DNA of 64,000 nucleotides, taken from assembly GCA_029204045.2 (NCBI GenBank), contig CM055061.1:45656977-45720976 (forward strand), read 5' to 3'. Positions 33,227 through 45,061 of the stretch are shown here, piece after piece. Source of the stretch: Tillandsia leiboldiana. Its lineage: Eukaryota; Streptophyta; Magnoliopsida; Poales; Bromeliaceae. The first letter of the stretch is position 1, and each line of letters starts with the position of its first letter. Position numbers and translations under genes: made by a program. The notes beneath the pieces were generated by a model. That model saw only the letters and a program-made list of their open reading frames with translations. It was not told the origin of the DNA and ran no database searches.

Positions 33227-33670
33227 GTGGGCGTGCAAAATCGGTGGAGCGCGAGGTCCAAGAAATTGAAGGAGGGGTTAAATCCGTGGAGACGGTAATC
33301 ACCTTGTTATTCTTCTTTTCTTACGGATTGTTATTGCGCGGATATCCAACCGGTCAGCGCAAGGTCCGAAGAAGCTGAAGGAGGGGTTTGAGTCCGTGGA
33401 GTCGGTAATCACCTTGTTATTCTTCTATTCTTAGTGGATTGTTATTGCGTGTTGGTCCCGTGGTTTTTCTCCTGGATTGGAGTTTCCACGTATATCTCGG
33501 TGTGCTGTTTTTATTTTCCGCATTGGTTTTTATTTTGCACTGAGATTGAGTTTTTAAGTATTACACCTATTCACCCCCCCTCTAGTTGTTTGATAGTACC
33601 TATTTAGATCCTTGTGGATCCTATAATAACTCAACAATTGGTATCAGAGCGGGTTTTAGGTTTATCTATC

Positions 33671-35625
33671 ATGTTGGGTGAAAGTGGTAATATTTATAGA
33701 CCTCCTCTTTTTGATGGGACTAATTATGCTTATTGGAAAGTGCGGATGAGAGCTTTTCTCATCGCAATTGATGAGCGGGTATGGCAATCCGTGGAATACG
33801 GTTGGGTGCATCCTGTTGAGGAAGTAGGAAATTCTACTACCCCAAAACCTCGCTCTAGATGGTCCAAAGAGGAATTTGAAAGATCTTCTTACAATGGGAA
33901 AGGTATGAACGCTTTATTTAATTCTCTTTCCTCGACTGAATTTACAAGAATTTCCGCGTGTGAAACCGCGAAGGAAATTTGGGATATTCTCAAAATTACA
34001 CATGAGGGTACTAATCTTGTAAAAATTCAAAAGCTCCAGATGCTTACAAGTCAATTTGACTCTATTCATATGGAAGAGTATGAATTGTTTACAGATTATT
34101 ACACTAGACTTCAAGATGTAATAAATACATGTGCTAATTTAGGAGAAAAGATCCCGGAGTCGAAAATTGTAAGAAAGATACTTCGGACTCTTCCGGAACG
34201 GTTTAGGGCAAAGGTTACCGCCATTGAAACCGTTAGTCATCCGGATGAGATGAGTGTAGAGGAATTAGTAGGTGCTTTGCAAACTTATGAATTGACTTTT
34301 CCTACTAATCAAGTTTCTTCCAAGTCTTCTTCTAAGCTTACAGGTATTGCATTCAAATCCACAAAGGAAGAAGATAGCGAATCAAGTTCCGACGATGAAA
34401 TCTCTTTTGCCGATTTTGAAGAACAATTGGCGTGGATCACAAAGAAATTTCGTCGGAAATTTTGGAAGAATCGAACCGATGGATCTTCATCCACGAAACC
34501 ATCTAAAGGGTCATCGGGTTCTAAATCCTCTAACCTCAAATTCCTTGCAAAACCTTCTAAGGAAAAAGATGAATTCGAAGGGGAAATCCGATGTTATAGA
34601 TGCAAAGGCTACGGCCATATTTCAACGGATTGTCCTACTCCGAAATTATATAAAAGAAGGCTTTGCAAGCGAAAACTTGGGACGATTCTATTTCTAATGA
34701 ATCGACCTCAAGTAAAGAGGAAAATGCCGTTGCTTTTCATGCCTCTCAAATTCCCTCTTCTAATTTTTGTTTATCATCTTTAGTCACTGACTCTACTCCT
34801 TTGATTTTGTATGAAACATCTACAACCGGCGGAGAGTCAACAAGTGAGGGGGAGTCGGACGAAGAAGAACTCGTTGAGGCATATCAACAACTTCTTACGG
34901 AATCAAAGAAGATGGCCAAACATATTAAGAAGTTGAGGAAGCAACGACTTGAAGGTCAAGACGAGAATCACGCTTTAAAGATAAAACTTCAAGATCTCGA
35001 GGAGGAACAAGGACGTTTATTGGATAACAATAAAATCCTCCAAGAAAAGCTAAACCAATCGGAGACAAACGCTAAATCATATATGGACAAGATTGGTTTT
35101 CTAGAAAAATAGTTTGAGGAGATTCATGTCACCAACCAAGTATTGACCAAGCAAGTTCATGAACTCAAATCCGACATACAAAGGCTTTCAACCGTTTCCA
35201 AGAAATTTGATTGTATATCCGGATTAGGTCAAACAAGCAAGGTTGGTTTGGGATTTAAAAAGGATCAAACTGCGCATGCTTCAAGTTCCACATTCAAATT
35301 GAAAGGAAGAACGTGTCACTTATGTGGACTTGAAGGACATTTGGTGAAGAATTGCCCGAAAAAGAGAAAGAAGAATTCTTCGGCAACTTCATCTACGGAG
35401 CGAACTCAACGGAATCAAAAGACACATCAAGTCAAAGGAGTTCACTCAACCCACCAAAGGTCCAAGCCACATCATCAATCATACAAGTGGATCACTGCAA
35501 GGCAAAGACCTAAGGTGGACCAACAGTCAAAGCGGACAACCCCCGGCCACAACGAATCAAGACAATCCAAAATCCAGCGATTTTGGATTCGGAAAGGTGA
35601 TATCTTTCCTTGTCTTAAGTTCTAA
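33671..35625 (+). pseudogene. gag of element A (one frameshift, one stop)
   Basis: Starts at the ATG 20 nt after the primer-binding site. Order: FDGTNYAYWKVRMRAF N-terminal domain, acidic linker, zinc knuckle CYRCKGYGHISTDC (34592-34633), coiled coil (about 34860-35220), second knuckle CHLCGLEGHLVKNC (35314-35355), end RKGDIFPCLKF. Relative to B, one A is missing in the homopolymer at about 34652, and a C-to-T change gives TAG at 35110-35112. The upstream-extended frame from 33614 runs into the LTR and is not the start. Confidence 0.9.
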
Positions 35626-37280
35626 ATAGCTTATGACTGTATGTAATGCTTTGATTGGTTTTCCCTTCATATCTTTCTTAATCTTTGCATTACATGTTTT
35701 TTCAATGCTCTTCGTTTTTATACTTTGTTTTTGAACAAAAGGGTTTTTACTGAACAAGTGCATTGAATAAAAAGGGCTTCACGTTTAGTCACTCCAAATT
35801 AATTTTATTTGGATTATCAACTTTACTCCATAATCATAATCTTGAAGATACTTCATTATAGGAGTTTTTGATATTATAAGCATCAAATTTTAGAAATCAT
35901 GTGTGATCTTTAGATGCTTAATCTATCTCGGTTGTGTGAATTCATTGTGATAAACGTGAGACAACCGATAGACCAAAATTGAGGATTTAATTCTTTCACG
36001 TAAGAGATTGCATTCTTACAAGGGTATTGAAATGATTTGCAAAAAGATGTGGAAAGAGTTACATCCGAAAGGAGTGTGAAAACTACCACCACATGTTGGA
36101 AAGAGCTGCCACCCCGGTCGTCCGGTTTGTGTGTGAAGCTACCACATGTTATGGATGCTTGATAGTATTTTATGAGAAAATCTTTAGTTGAAGCATTTGG
36201 AGATTTATATGCAAAACTCTTATATTTTGAACAATCTCCTGGTTGGTATAAGGTGGGATAGTTGAAAGATGCTCAAAGAGCCTCCCTTAGGTATTTTAGT
36301 GCTTATCTCAAATTTGAAAGGGTAAGAAATCAAATTGATGTCATTTGGAAATCTCTGTAAGTCATCTTTGTACATCCGTTACATCTTGATAGACTTTGGA
36401 TCTCAAGATTATTTTTGATGACTTGTGTTTGATGAATATAACATGAAAAACGGTTTATAATGTTTTACCTTTATTTTTCATGATTTTGGAGTAAATCTTT
36501 TTAATTTTGTGAAATTAATTGGATTGAATGACATCTGTGTGAATTCACTGTTTAAAGCACTTAAATTGATTTCTTGATGGAATACAAATCGTTTTTTGAA
36601 AAGATTCTAAAATCTGGATTTGTTTCAAGAAATTATTTGATTTTTGCTTTCTGGTACAGGTACGGAATCTGCATTTTTGTTATATACCAGAACTGAGCTT
36701 TTATCTCTCTTTCTCTATGAACTAATATTGTTAGTGATTTCCTTTTGTCTAGTATGTTCACTGTTTGACAATTTGTGACAAAAAGGGGGAGAAGAGAAAT
36801 GACGGAGATGAGATCATCAAGAGAGGATAAACGAAACGAAAATGGAAAAATGGGGGAGAACGGAAAATGATGATCGTATCACAAAGGGGGAGAACATAGA
36901 TGCTCAAGAACATGGAGAACATGTTAGAGATGCTCAAGATAGGGGGAGACAAAGAAAAAATTGAAAGAGCAGAAAAACAAAAGAACCAAAAGGAAGACGG
37001 ATCAAATGTAGGATTTTAATTTCTAACAACTAACGTTTGATTTTGTTTGGAGTTTTGTTTTGCAGGAATTACATCACTTTAAGACTCCAAGTCCTAAGTC
37101 ATAGAGTATGTTCTAGGACTGTTTGGTTCAAATGTAATTTTGTATTTATTGGATCTTTCACGCAAAGAAAATCAATGTTTTGGTGATGACATTGAATTTC
37201 GATTTTTTGGTTTAAGATGAGTGACTTGAGCGCTTTTATGTATTTTTGGGTTTTGTCACGAAATTGCCAAAGGGGGAGAT
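35626..37280 (+). other. Element A 3' non-coding region
   Basis: Matches B from 45062 to about 46080, then jumps to the equivalent of about 48290, so the extra ORF and its promoter are missing. Includes the conserved block at about 36075-36150 (ctaccaccacatg … gagctgccacc). At least five polypurine tracts (gggggag) lie at about 36784, 36853, 36886, 36942 and 37271. Confidence 0.8.
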
Positions 37281-38676
37281 TGTTACGGCATTTTGGTGTT
37301 GGCATATTTCGTGAGTCAAGTCAGTGAGTTGAGTCGGAGTCTTAAAGGGATCAAATTGTCAATCAGTATTCAAAGACTTAGAGAAGATTCAACAAGAGCT
37401 CAAGTTGACACTCAGTGTCTTGAGTCTTGAAGATTGAAGTTGAAGAATTGTGGATCAGTTACATCAATCTCAAGAAGAAAGTATTCAAGAGGATCAGGTA
37501 TGTTTAACTAAATAATTGTGGTGATCCGAATACTTTCTTATAGTGTAAAAACACTTGGATGAACTTTTAATTGCATAATAATCAAAAACGGGTGTTCGGA
37601 CATGTTCAGGATCCGGATCAGAGCCAACGATCCGGATCCCGAAGGTTGTTGCTTCATACAAAACTTCGATCCGGATCCGTGCAATTTCCGATCCGGATCC
37701 CGAATGTTAAGTTTTCTGATTTGTATGAACGATCCGGATCGGGCAATGCGATCCGGATCCCGAACCATGGTATTTCTGGAATCGTCAATCTCGTTACGAC
37801 GATCCGGATCGCAGTAAATCCGATCCGGATCGCCGTCCTGAAAATTTCCAGATAAGGTATGTTTTTGATTCTTATCTCTTTCCAAGGGTTTCTAAACTAT
37901 AAATAGACACTTAGGGTTTCTCAAAAACGTGGGAGCTACGACCGATCTTTTTATAAAACTCTTGAGAGCAACCCTAGAGGCTAGGTTTTCATCGTTCTTC
38001 TTTATAGCCTCGTTTAGGTCAATTCGATGGTTCTTTCAAGAACATATCTTTTGTCGAATTGATCTAATCTTTGCTTAGAGATTTCTTCTACGGTTCCTCA
38101 TTGAGAATCTAAGCAAAGGATCACCATCGAAGTCAATATTCTTATCGACTGAGTTTGCGTCGTGGATTCGACGTGGCATCGTGGATTCGGTGTGCTAAAG
38201 GCGTTTCGTGGATTCGAAACGTGTGCTCGTGGATTCGAGTGGCGTTCGTGGATTCGAACGTGTGCAGTGGGCGTACAAAATCGGTGGAGCGCGAGGTCCA
38301 AGAAATTGAAGGAGGGGTTAAATCCGTGGAGACGGTAATCACCTTGTTATTCTTCTTTTCTTACGGATTGTTATTGCGCGGATATCCAACCGGTCAGCGC
38401 AAGGTCCGAAGAAACTGAAGGAGGGGTTTGAGTCCGTGGAGTCGGTAATCACCTTGTTATTCTTCCATTCTTAGTGGATTGTTATTGCGTGTTGGTCCCG
38501 TGGTTTTTCTCCTGGATTGGAGTTTCCACGTATATCTCGGTGTGCTGTTTTTATTTTCCGCATTGGTTTTTATTTTGCACTGAGATTGAGTTTTTAAGTA
38601 TTACACCTATTCACCCCCCCTCTAGTTGTTTGATAGTACCTATTTAGATCCTTGTGGATCCTATAATAACTCAACA
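37281..38676 (+). repeat. 3' LTR of element A
   Basis: Same length as the left LTR. Palindromes from 37610, TATA box at 37898-37905, hairpins at 38155-38266. Confidence 0.96.
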
Positions 38677-39302
38677 ACTTTGATTTTGATATTTTTAACC
38701 AAAGTATGAAATTCTCGACGTCCATCATCGTGATCAATTAGACTTGCAGCGTTCTGATAAAACATTCGAACTGAGTGTGGACAGTACCCAGTAGTCTCAG
38801 GGAAGTTGCAAATTTGAGCAAGACCAACCTGGTCAAACAAAATCCCAAAGACTGCAGATCGTTCCTTCATTGGTTTGACATTGACATGTCTCTCGCCAAT
38901 GCATTCCCTCTTCTCAAAATCCTTGATTCTTGCGGAGCTGATGAAGTCTTGTGGAGGAGGCTGTCTAGCAACCGGTTGCTCAATGGAAATTCCTTGAGCA
39001 CTGCCTCTTTTTCTTGCACCGGTTTTTCTTCTTGTCCCAACTGGATTTGGATCCATAGGGGCTTTTCCTTTTTCAGCTGCAGTAGGCTTTGAAGCTTTTG
39101 ATGTTTCCGCAGGAGCTTTTCCTTTCGAAGCAGTGGGTGCTGTTGCTTCAACTTGAAGCTCATCCCAATCAATTGATTCCGTTTCCGACTCCGTGTCGGA
39201 ATCATCCTTAGTCTTCTTCGCTTTCTTGGCCCTCTTGGGCTTGACAGTGTCTCTCGTATGTACCATAGCAGCTAGAAGAAAAATGATCCACGTGATCACC
39301 AT
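38677..39302 (-). pseudogene. Element F extra ORF, N-terminal part
   Basis: The first ATG is at 39302 and gives a hydrophobic start (VITWIIFLLAA), followed by a second ATG at 39266 (MVHTRDTVKPKRAKKAKK). Then a long Lys/Ser/Glu-rich low-complexity region and the conserved CIGERHVNV phrase, which element B shares (CIGERHVNF). It is separated from its C-terminal half by element A. The hydrophobic stretch may be the pyrimidine tract of an intron rather than protein. Confidence 0.8.
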
Positions 39303-39714
39303 TGCTATTGGTTTCTTGAGAAAAGAAATCCTGTGAGCAATAACTCAAGAACACATGAAAAATTATTAATTTTCAAAAATTTGAAAAAATTGTACCCAAA
39401 CAATCATTATCGTGTAGAGAGACTAAGAATCAAATTAGTTTTGCAAAAGGAATTTTAAAACTAGATCAATTGCATGTTTTTGGAAAATTCCCATTATATG
39501 CCCTAAAACAGAATTTTCAGAAATCGAAGCCCAAAAATTCGTTAATCAGGAGAATACCTAGCATATAATCAAAACTAATCTACCCAGAGTTCTTATTTCA
39601 AAAGAAATTTGACCAAAAACCATTCACAAACGAAAAAGATGGAAAAATCTCATCACATTTTGAAGAAAATAGAGAAAACCTGTGAAAAACGAGATTTTGA
39701 TCAATAAAACTTAC
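39272..39714 (-). other. Predicted leader intron of the F extra ORF
   Basis: Minus-strand donor GTAAGT at 39714-39709 in a CCAA|GTAAGT context. Acceptor tttttcttctag ends at 39272, just before the ATG at 39266. A second acceptor-like AG lies just upstream of the ATG at 39302. Element B has the same arrangement. Confidence 0.55.
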
Positions 39715-39839
39715 TTGGATTTGAAGAACTTGAGTTAGGAAAGCTCCAAGGTGCAAGAATTCTAGAGAGAGAAGCTCTAGAAACTTGGGAACAAAAGATT
39801 AGGGTAAAAGAAATCAAAACCCTTTCGTTCTATTAACAC

Positions 39840-39960
39840 CCTAGCCGTGATCCGGATCGGATCGAGATTTTGATTCGGATCGGCCAGCCGCAGGAAGAAG
39901 CCTGCATTCGGGATCCGGATAAGCTTGCCCGATCCGGATCGGCTCCAACTTTTTCTTCAG
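39840..39960 (-). promoter_or_regulatory. Predicted promoter region of the F extra ORF, with GATCCGGATC motifs
   Basis: GATCCGGATC at 39849-39858 and 39931-39940, plus near matches at about 39877 and 39912. They lie upstream, in minus direction, of a CT-rich leader-like segment and the predicted donor. The same motif is arrayed in the LTRs. Confidence 0.6.
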
Positions 39961-40869
39961 AAAAATTTAGAAAAATTTCATAAGATCCAGAAAAAGTATG
40001 TAAGCACAATTGTGTATCAACTTTAAACAAAAACATCGTTTCATACAACAAGAATTAGATTATGCCAAATCTATCAATAATATCCAAAAATGAAACGAAA
40101 ATTTACAAAAATTAAATCCCCTAAAGTTGACCAACTTCAATCACATCTAACATGATCTTATGCGTAATGCCTTTATCAAATCATCAATTTGGTAAAAAAA
40201 ATGAAATACCAAGATCAATAGATGTTTGAAATCCCAAATAAGTTAGATAATGTATTTAGACAATCTGTTGAAGGAGTGGCTCTTTGAGCATCTTTCTTTA
40301 AAATCCCACCTTATACCAACCTTGAAATTTGACAGAGTCAAGTATCTCAATATGCATTTTACTTAATCAAAAATTGAACAACCATGCTTGGTATACATGT
40401 GGTAGCTGCACACAGTACTCGGACGACCGAGGTGGTAGCTCTTTCCTCCATGTGGTGGTAGTTTTCACACTCCTCATTGGGATGTAACTCTTTCCACATC
40501 TTTTGAGCATTTTACTTTTCTTTGACTCCCCCTCAATTGGCTATCAATTATTTAATATATACGGTATTCAACCAAAAATTGATCTCGCATTCATACTCGA
40601 CTAAGCAGTCAAATAAGATAATGACTATACCAAGAGATCATTGAGAGAGAAATTGACTTCGATCACTTAGAAGATGACTTAATTAACGTAAATGATCATT
40701 ACAACAGTGAAATATTATGATGTCAAAAGCATAATATATTTCTAAATGTGTGAAAAGATGCAATTAAAGTCAATTATGATCTATGCTCAATTAATGTCCT
40801 ATGTACAAACATAGATAATGAACAAAACAAAACAAAAACAAAACCTATCCTAAGCAAAGGTTTTAAAAA
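39961..40869 (-). other. Element F spacer between pol and the extra ORF
   Basis: Non-coding. Contains, on the minus strand, the block shared with A and B (about 40398-40475: gtgtgaaaactaccaccacatg … gagctaccacc … cgtccg … gctaccacatgta). Confidence 0.65.
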
Positions 40870-41799
40870 TTATTTCAAGGAAAGCATTCCAATTGCTTTT
40901 CGCAAATGAATAAAACGTTTTTGATCCAAAGGTTTTGTTAAAATGTCAGCTAATTGATCCTCAGTTGAAATATATGAAAGTTGAAGAGTATTTGATTCAA
41001 CTAGCTCTCTAAGAAAATGATATCTAAGCTCAATATGTTTTGTTCTAGAGTGCAACACAAGGTTTTTAGAAATGTTAATTGCACTTGTGTTGTCACAAAG
41101 AATTGTTACCGAAGATGCTGAAATCCGGAAGTCGCTCAACACACTTTTCATCCAAATGAGTTGAGTTGAACAACTACCCGCTGAAATGTATTCCGCTTCG
41201 GCAGTCGAGAGTGCTATGCAATTCTGCTTTTTACTGTGCCATGCAACAAGGCAATGGCCAAGATAGAAGCATGCACCACTCGTGCTTTTCCGATCATCCA
41301 CTGATCCTGCCCAATCGGCATCTGAGTATCCAACAATATCCAAACTAGTTCCCATAGGATACCAAATTCCGAAATTAATTGATCCTTTGATGTACCGGAT
41401 GATCCTTTTCACCGCTTTCAGGTGAACCTCCTTTGGTGCTGATTGATATCTCGCGCAAATCCCAACACTAAAGGATATATCCGGGCGACTAGCCGTGAGG
41501 TAAAGTAGACTCCCAATCATACTTCGATACAGTTTCTCGTCTACATTCTCACTATGTGATTCACTTCCAAGTCCCTTGTGGCTAGTTCCCATTGGAGTCG
41601 GAAAATCCTTCGAATTTTCTAAGTCAAACTTTTTAACCAACTCCATTGCATACTTGGATTGACAGAAGTGAATACCTTCATCATTTTGTTTAATTTGCAA
41701 TCCAAGAAAATAAGTCAATTCGCCCATCATGGACATCTCAAATTCGCTTTCCATGGTCTCCGCGAATTTAGAAGCATCATTATCTCTTGTTGCGCCAAA
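40870..41799 (-). pseudogene. Element F pol, C-terminal part (RT end, RNase H)
   Basis: Continues from the YVDDIVFG motif, which is split by element B. Reads ATRDNDASKFAETM, MMGELTYFLGLQIKQ, YSDADWAGSVDDRKSTSG, CIALSTAEAEYISAGS and RTKHIELRYHFLRELV, ending GMLSLK. This half is fully open. It is closely similar to the same region of element C. Confidence 0.92.
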
Positions 41800-42109
41800 T
41801 GTTACGGCATTTTGTGTTGGCACATTTCGTGAGTTTGAGTCGGAGTCTTAAAGGGAACAAATTGTCAAATCGGCTTTCGAAGACTCATTGAAGATTCAAC
41901 ATGAGCTCAAGATAACACTCAGGTATGGTTAATTAAACCATGGTGATTTAAGTTCATTTATAACCATTGGAATCAGGAACTTAGTGAAAACCGGTTTAGA
42001 CTTGGTTTTAGGAACTTGGATTTAACTTACAATCTATTTTAAGTTTGGTTTCCGGTACTTGGTTTGATTTGGATAAAGCTTATCTTGGAAAAATCAGTTT
42101 TTACATTAC

Positions 42110-42263
42110 GTACCGGAACCACACTTGAAGTTCCTCTAACCCGACACAGAATTTTCTGTAAATTGCACTGCGTACCGGAACACGGACTCGCGTACCGGAA
42201 CACAATAGAAAAATCTGTGGTTTGCACCATTGCGTACCGGAACGTGATATTTGGTACCGGTAC
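42110..42263 (+). promoter_or_regulatory. U3 motif array, GTACCGGAAC/GTACCGGTAC type (element B)
   Basis: GTACCGGAAC at 42110, 42172, 42192 and 42234, and the perfect palindrome GTACCGGTAC at 42254-42263, ending 55 bp before the TATA box. It occupies the position where A has GATCCGGATC. Confidence 0.85.
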
Positions 42264-42570
42264 ACAATGCCCCATCGGGATAAATTTCCTAAACCGACTT
42301 TTATCTTTTTCCAAGGGTTATAAATAGATACTTAGGGTTTCTAAACGGGGGTGACCAATACAAATCAATTCAGAAACACTCGTGAGCAACCCTAGAGGCT
42401 GGTTTTTACCGTTCTTCTCTTTCGCCTCTATTAGGTCAATTCGACGGTTCTTCCATGATCTATCTTTCGTCGAATTGATCTAGTCTTTGCTTAGAGATTT
42501 CTTCTACGGTTCCTTCATGATAATCTAAGCAAAGGATCACCATCGAAGCCTATATTCTATATCGGCTATT

Positions 42571-42680
42571 TGCGTCGTGGATTCGGCGTGACATCGTGGA
42601 TTCGATGTGTTGAAGGCGTTTCGTGGATTCGAAACGTGTGCTCGTGGATTAGAGTGGCGTTCGTGGATTCGAACGTGTGC
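42571..42680 (+). repeat. Leader hairpin array with TGGATT loops (element B)
   Basis: Five units. Compared with A, GCGTCG/CGACGT becomes GCGTCG/CGGCGT (A-U to G-U), and CATCG/CGGTG becomes ACATCG/CGATGT (fully paired). Both changes preserve pairing. The right LTR copy is at about 49587-49696. Confidence 0.8.
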
Positions 42681-43105
42681 AGTGGACGTGCAATCGGTGG
42701 AGCGCGAGGTCCGAAGAAATTGAAGGAGGGGTTGACACCTTGTTATTCTTCTTTTCTTAGAGGATTGTTATTGCGTGGACATCCAACCGTTCAGCGCAAG
42801 GTCCGAAGAAGCTGAAGGAGGGGTTGAGTCCGTGGAGTCGGTAATCACCTTGTTATTCTTCTATTCTTAGTGGATTGTCATTGCGTGTTGGTCCCGTGGT
42901 TTTTCTCCTGGATTGGAGTTTCCACGTAAATCTCGGTGTGCTGTTTTTATTTTCCGCATTGGTTTTTATTTTGCACTGAGATTGAGTTTTTAAGTATTAC
43001 ACCTATTCACCCCCCCCTCTAGTTGTTTGATAGTACCTATTTAGATCCTTGTGGATCCTATAAAAACTTACAAGTGGTATCAGAGAGGGTTTTAGGTTTA
43101 TCTAT

Positions 43106-45061
43106 CATGATGGGTGAAAGTGGTAATATTTATAGACCTCCTCTTTTTGATGGGACTAATTATGCTTATTGGAAAGTGCGGATGAGAGCTTTTCTCATCG
43201 CAATTGATGAGCGAGTATGGCAATCCGTGGAATGCGGTTGGGTGCATCCTGTTGAGGAAGTAGGAAATTCTACTACCCTAAAACCTCGCTCTAGATGGAC
43301 CAAAGAGGAATTTGAAAGATCTTCTTACAATGGGAAAGGTATGAACGCTTTATTTAACTCTCTTTCCTCGACTGAATTTACAAGAATTTCCGCGTGTGAA
43401 ACCGCGAAGGAAATTTGGGATATTCTCAAAATTACACATGAGGGTACTAATCTTGTAAAAATTCAAAAGCTCCAGATGCTTACAAGTCAATTTGACTCTA
43501 TTCATATGGAAGAGCATGAATTGTTTACAGATTATTACACTAGACTTCAAGATGTAATTAATACATGTGCTAATCTAGGAGAAAAGATCCCGGAGTCGAA
43601 AATTGTAAGAAAGATACTTCGGACTCTTCCGGAGCGGTTTAGGGCAAAGGTTACCGCCATTGAAACCGTTAGTCATCCGGATGAGATGAGTGTTGAGGAA
43701 TTAGTAGGTGCTTTGCAAACTTATGAATTGACTTCTCCTACTAATCAAGTTTCTTCCAAGTCTTCTTCTAAGCTTACAGGTATTGCATTCAAATCCACAA
43801 AGAAAGAAGATAGCGAATCGAGTTCCGACGATGAAATCTCTTTTGCCGATTTTGAAGAACAATTGGCGCGGATCACAAAGAAATTTCGTCGGAAATTTTG
43901 GAAGAATCGAACCGATGGATCTTCATCCACAAAACCATCTAAAGGATCATCGGGTTCTAAATCCTCTAACCTCAAATTCCTTGCAAACCTTCTAAGGAAA
44001 AAGATGAATTCGAAGGGGAAATCCGATGTTATAGATGCAAAGGCTACGGCCATATTTCAACGGATTGTCCTACTCCGAAATTATATAAAAAGAAGGCTTT
44101 GCAAGCGAAAACTTGGGACGATTCTACCTCTAATGAATCGACCTCAAGTAAAGAGGAAAAAGTCGTTGCCTTACGTGCTTCTCAAATTCCCTCTTCTAAT
44201 GTTTGTTTATCATCTTTAATCACTGACTCTATTCCTTTGATTTTGCATGAAACATCAACATCCAACGGAGAGTCATCAAGTGAGGGGGAGTCGGACGAAG
44301 AAGAACTCGTTGAGGCATATCAACAACTTCTTGCGGAATCTAAGAAGATGGCCAAGCATATCAAGAAGTTGAGGAAGCAACGACTTGAGAATCAAGACGA
44401 GAATCATGCTTTAAAGATAAAACTTCATGATCTCGAGGAGGAACAAGGACGTTTATTGGATAACAATAAAATCCTCCAAGAAAAGCTAAACCAATCGGAG
44501 ACAAACGCTAAATCATATATGGACAAGATTGGTTTTCTAGAAAAACAGTTTGAGGAGATTCATGTTACCAACCAAGCTTTGACCAAGCAAGTCCATGAAC
44601 TCAAATCCGACATACAAAGGCTTTCAACTGTTTCCAAGAAATTTGATTGTATATCCGGATTAGGTCAAGCAAGCAAGGTTGGTTTGAGATTTAAAAAGGA
44701 TCAAACTGTGCATGCTTCAAGTTCCACATTCAAATTGAAAGGAAGAACGTGTCACTTATGTGGACTTGAAGGTCACTTGGTGAAGAATTGCCCGAAAAAG
44801 AGAAAGAAGAGTTCTTCGGCAACTTCATCTACGGAGCGAACTCAACAGAATCAAAAGACACATCAAGTCAAAGGAGTTCACTCAACCCACCAAAGGTCCG
44901 AGCCACAACATCAATCATTCAAGTGGATCACTGCGAGGCAAAGACCTAAGGTGGATCAACAGTCAAAGCGGACAACCCCCGGCCACAACGAATCAAGACA
45001 ACCCAAAATCCAGCGATTTTGGATTCGGAAAGGTGATATCTTTCCCTGTCTTAAGTTCTAA
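43106..45061 (+). pseudogene. gag of element B (single 1-nt deletion)
   Basis: Starts at the first ATG after the primer-binding site (MMGESGNIYRPP). Same domain order as A: N-terminal gag domain, zinc knuckle CYRCKGYGHISTDC (44027-44068), coiled coil (about 44300-44640), second knuckle CHLCGLEGHLVKNC (44750-44791), end RKGDIFPCLKF. The only lesion I see is one A missing from the run at about 43985, where A has four As. Apart from this base the frame is open to 45061, so the copy could be functional if that base is an assembly error. Confidence 0.9.

Larger units (their letters stand above)
32241..33636 (+). repeat. 5' LTR of element A
   Basis: TGTTACGG to CTCAACA. TATA box TATAAATA at 32858-32865 within a conserved tttctaaactataaatagac core. 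Palindrome array upstream, hairpin array downstream. Confidence 0.96.
32241..38676 (+). mobile_element. Copia element A: gag-only Sirevirus derivative
   Basis: 6436 bp with two 1396-bp LTRs and a perfect target duplication ACTTT (32236-32240 and 38677-38681). Primer-binding site tggtatcagagc at 33639-33650; polypurine tract aaagggggagat just before 37281. I counted about eight mismatches between the LTRs by eye, so insertion is recent. The interior encodes gag only. Pol and the extra ORF are absent, though flanking non-coding blocks shared with B are kept. It sits in the extra ORF of F. Confidence 0.96.
41800..43072 (+). repeat. 5' LTR of element B
   Basis: TGTTACGG to ACTTACA. TATA box TATAAATA at 42319-42326, palindromes upstream, hairpins at 42571-42680. 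One hairpin stem is damaged in this copy (ggattagag, against ggattcgag in the right LTR). Confidence 0.96.

Noticed and set aside
42039..42327. Overlapping 87- and 91-codon frames in LTR B (also at 49055-49343)
   Set aside because: They translate the U3 motif array and occur only because repeats avoid stops. The duplicate is the other LTR.
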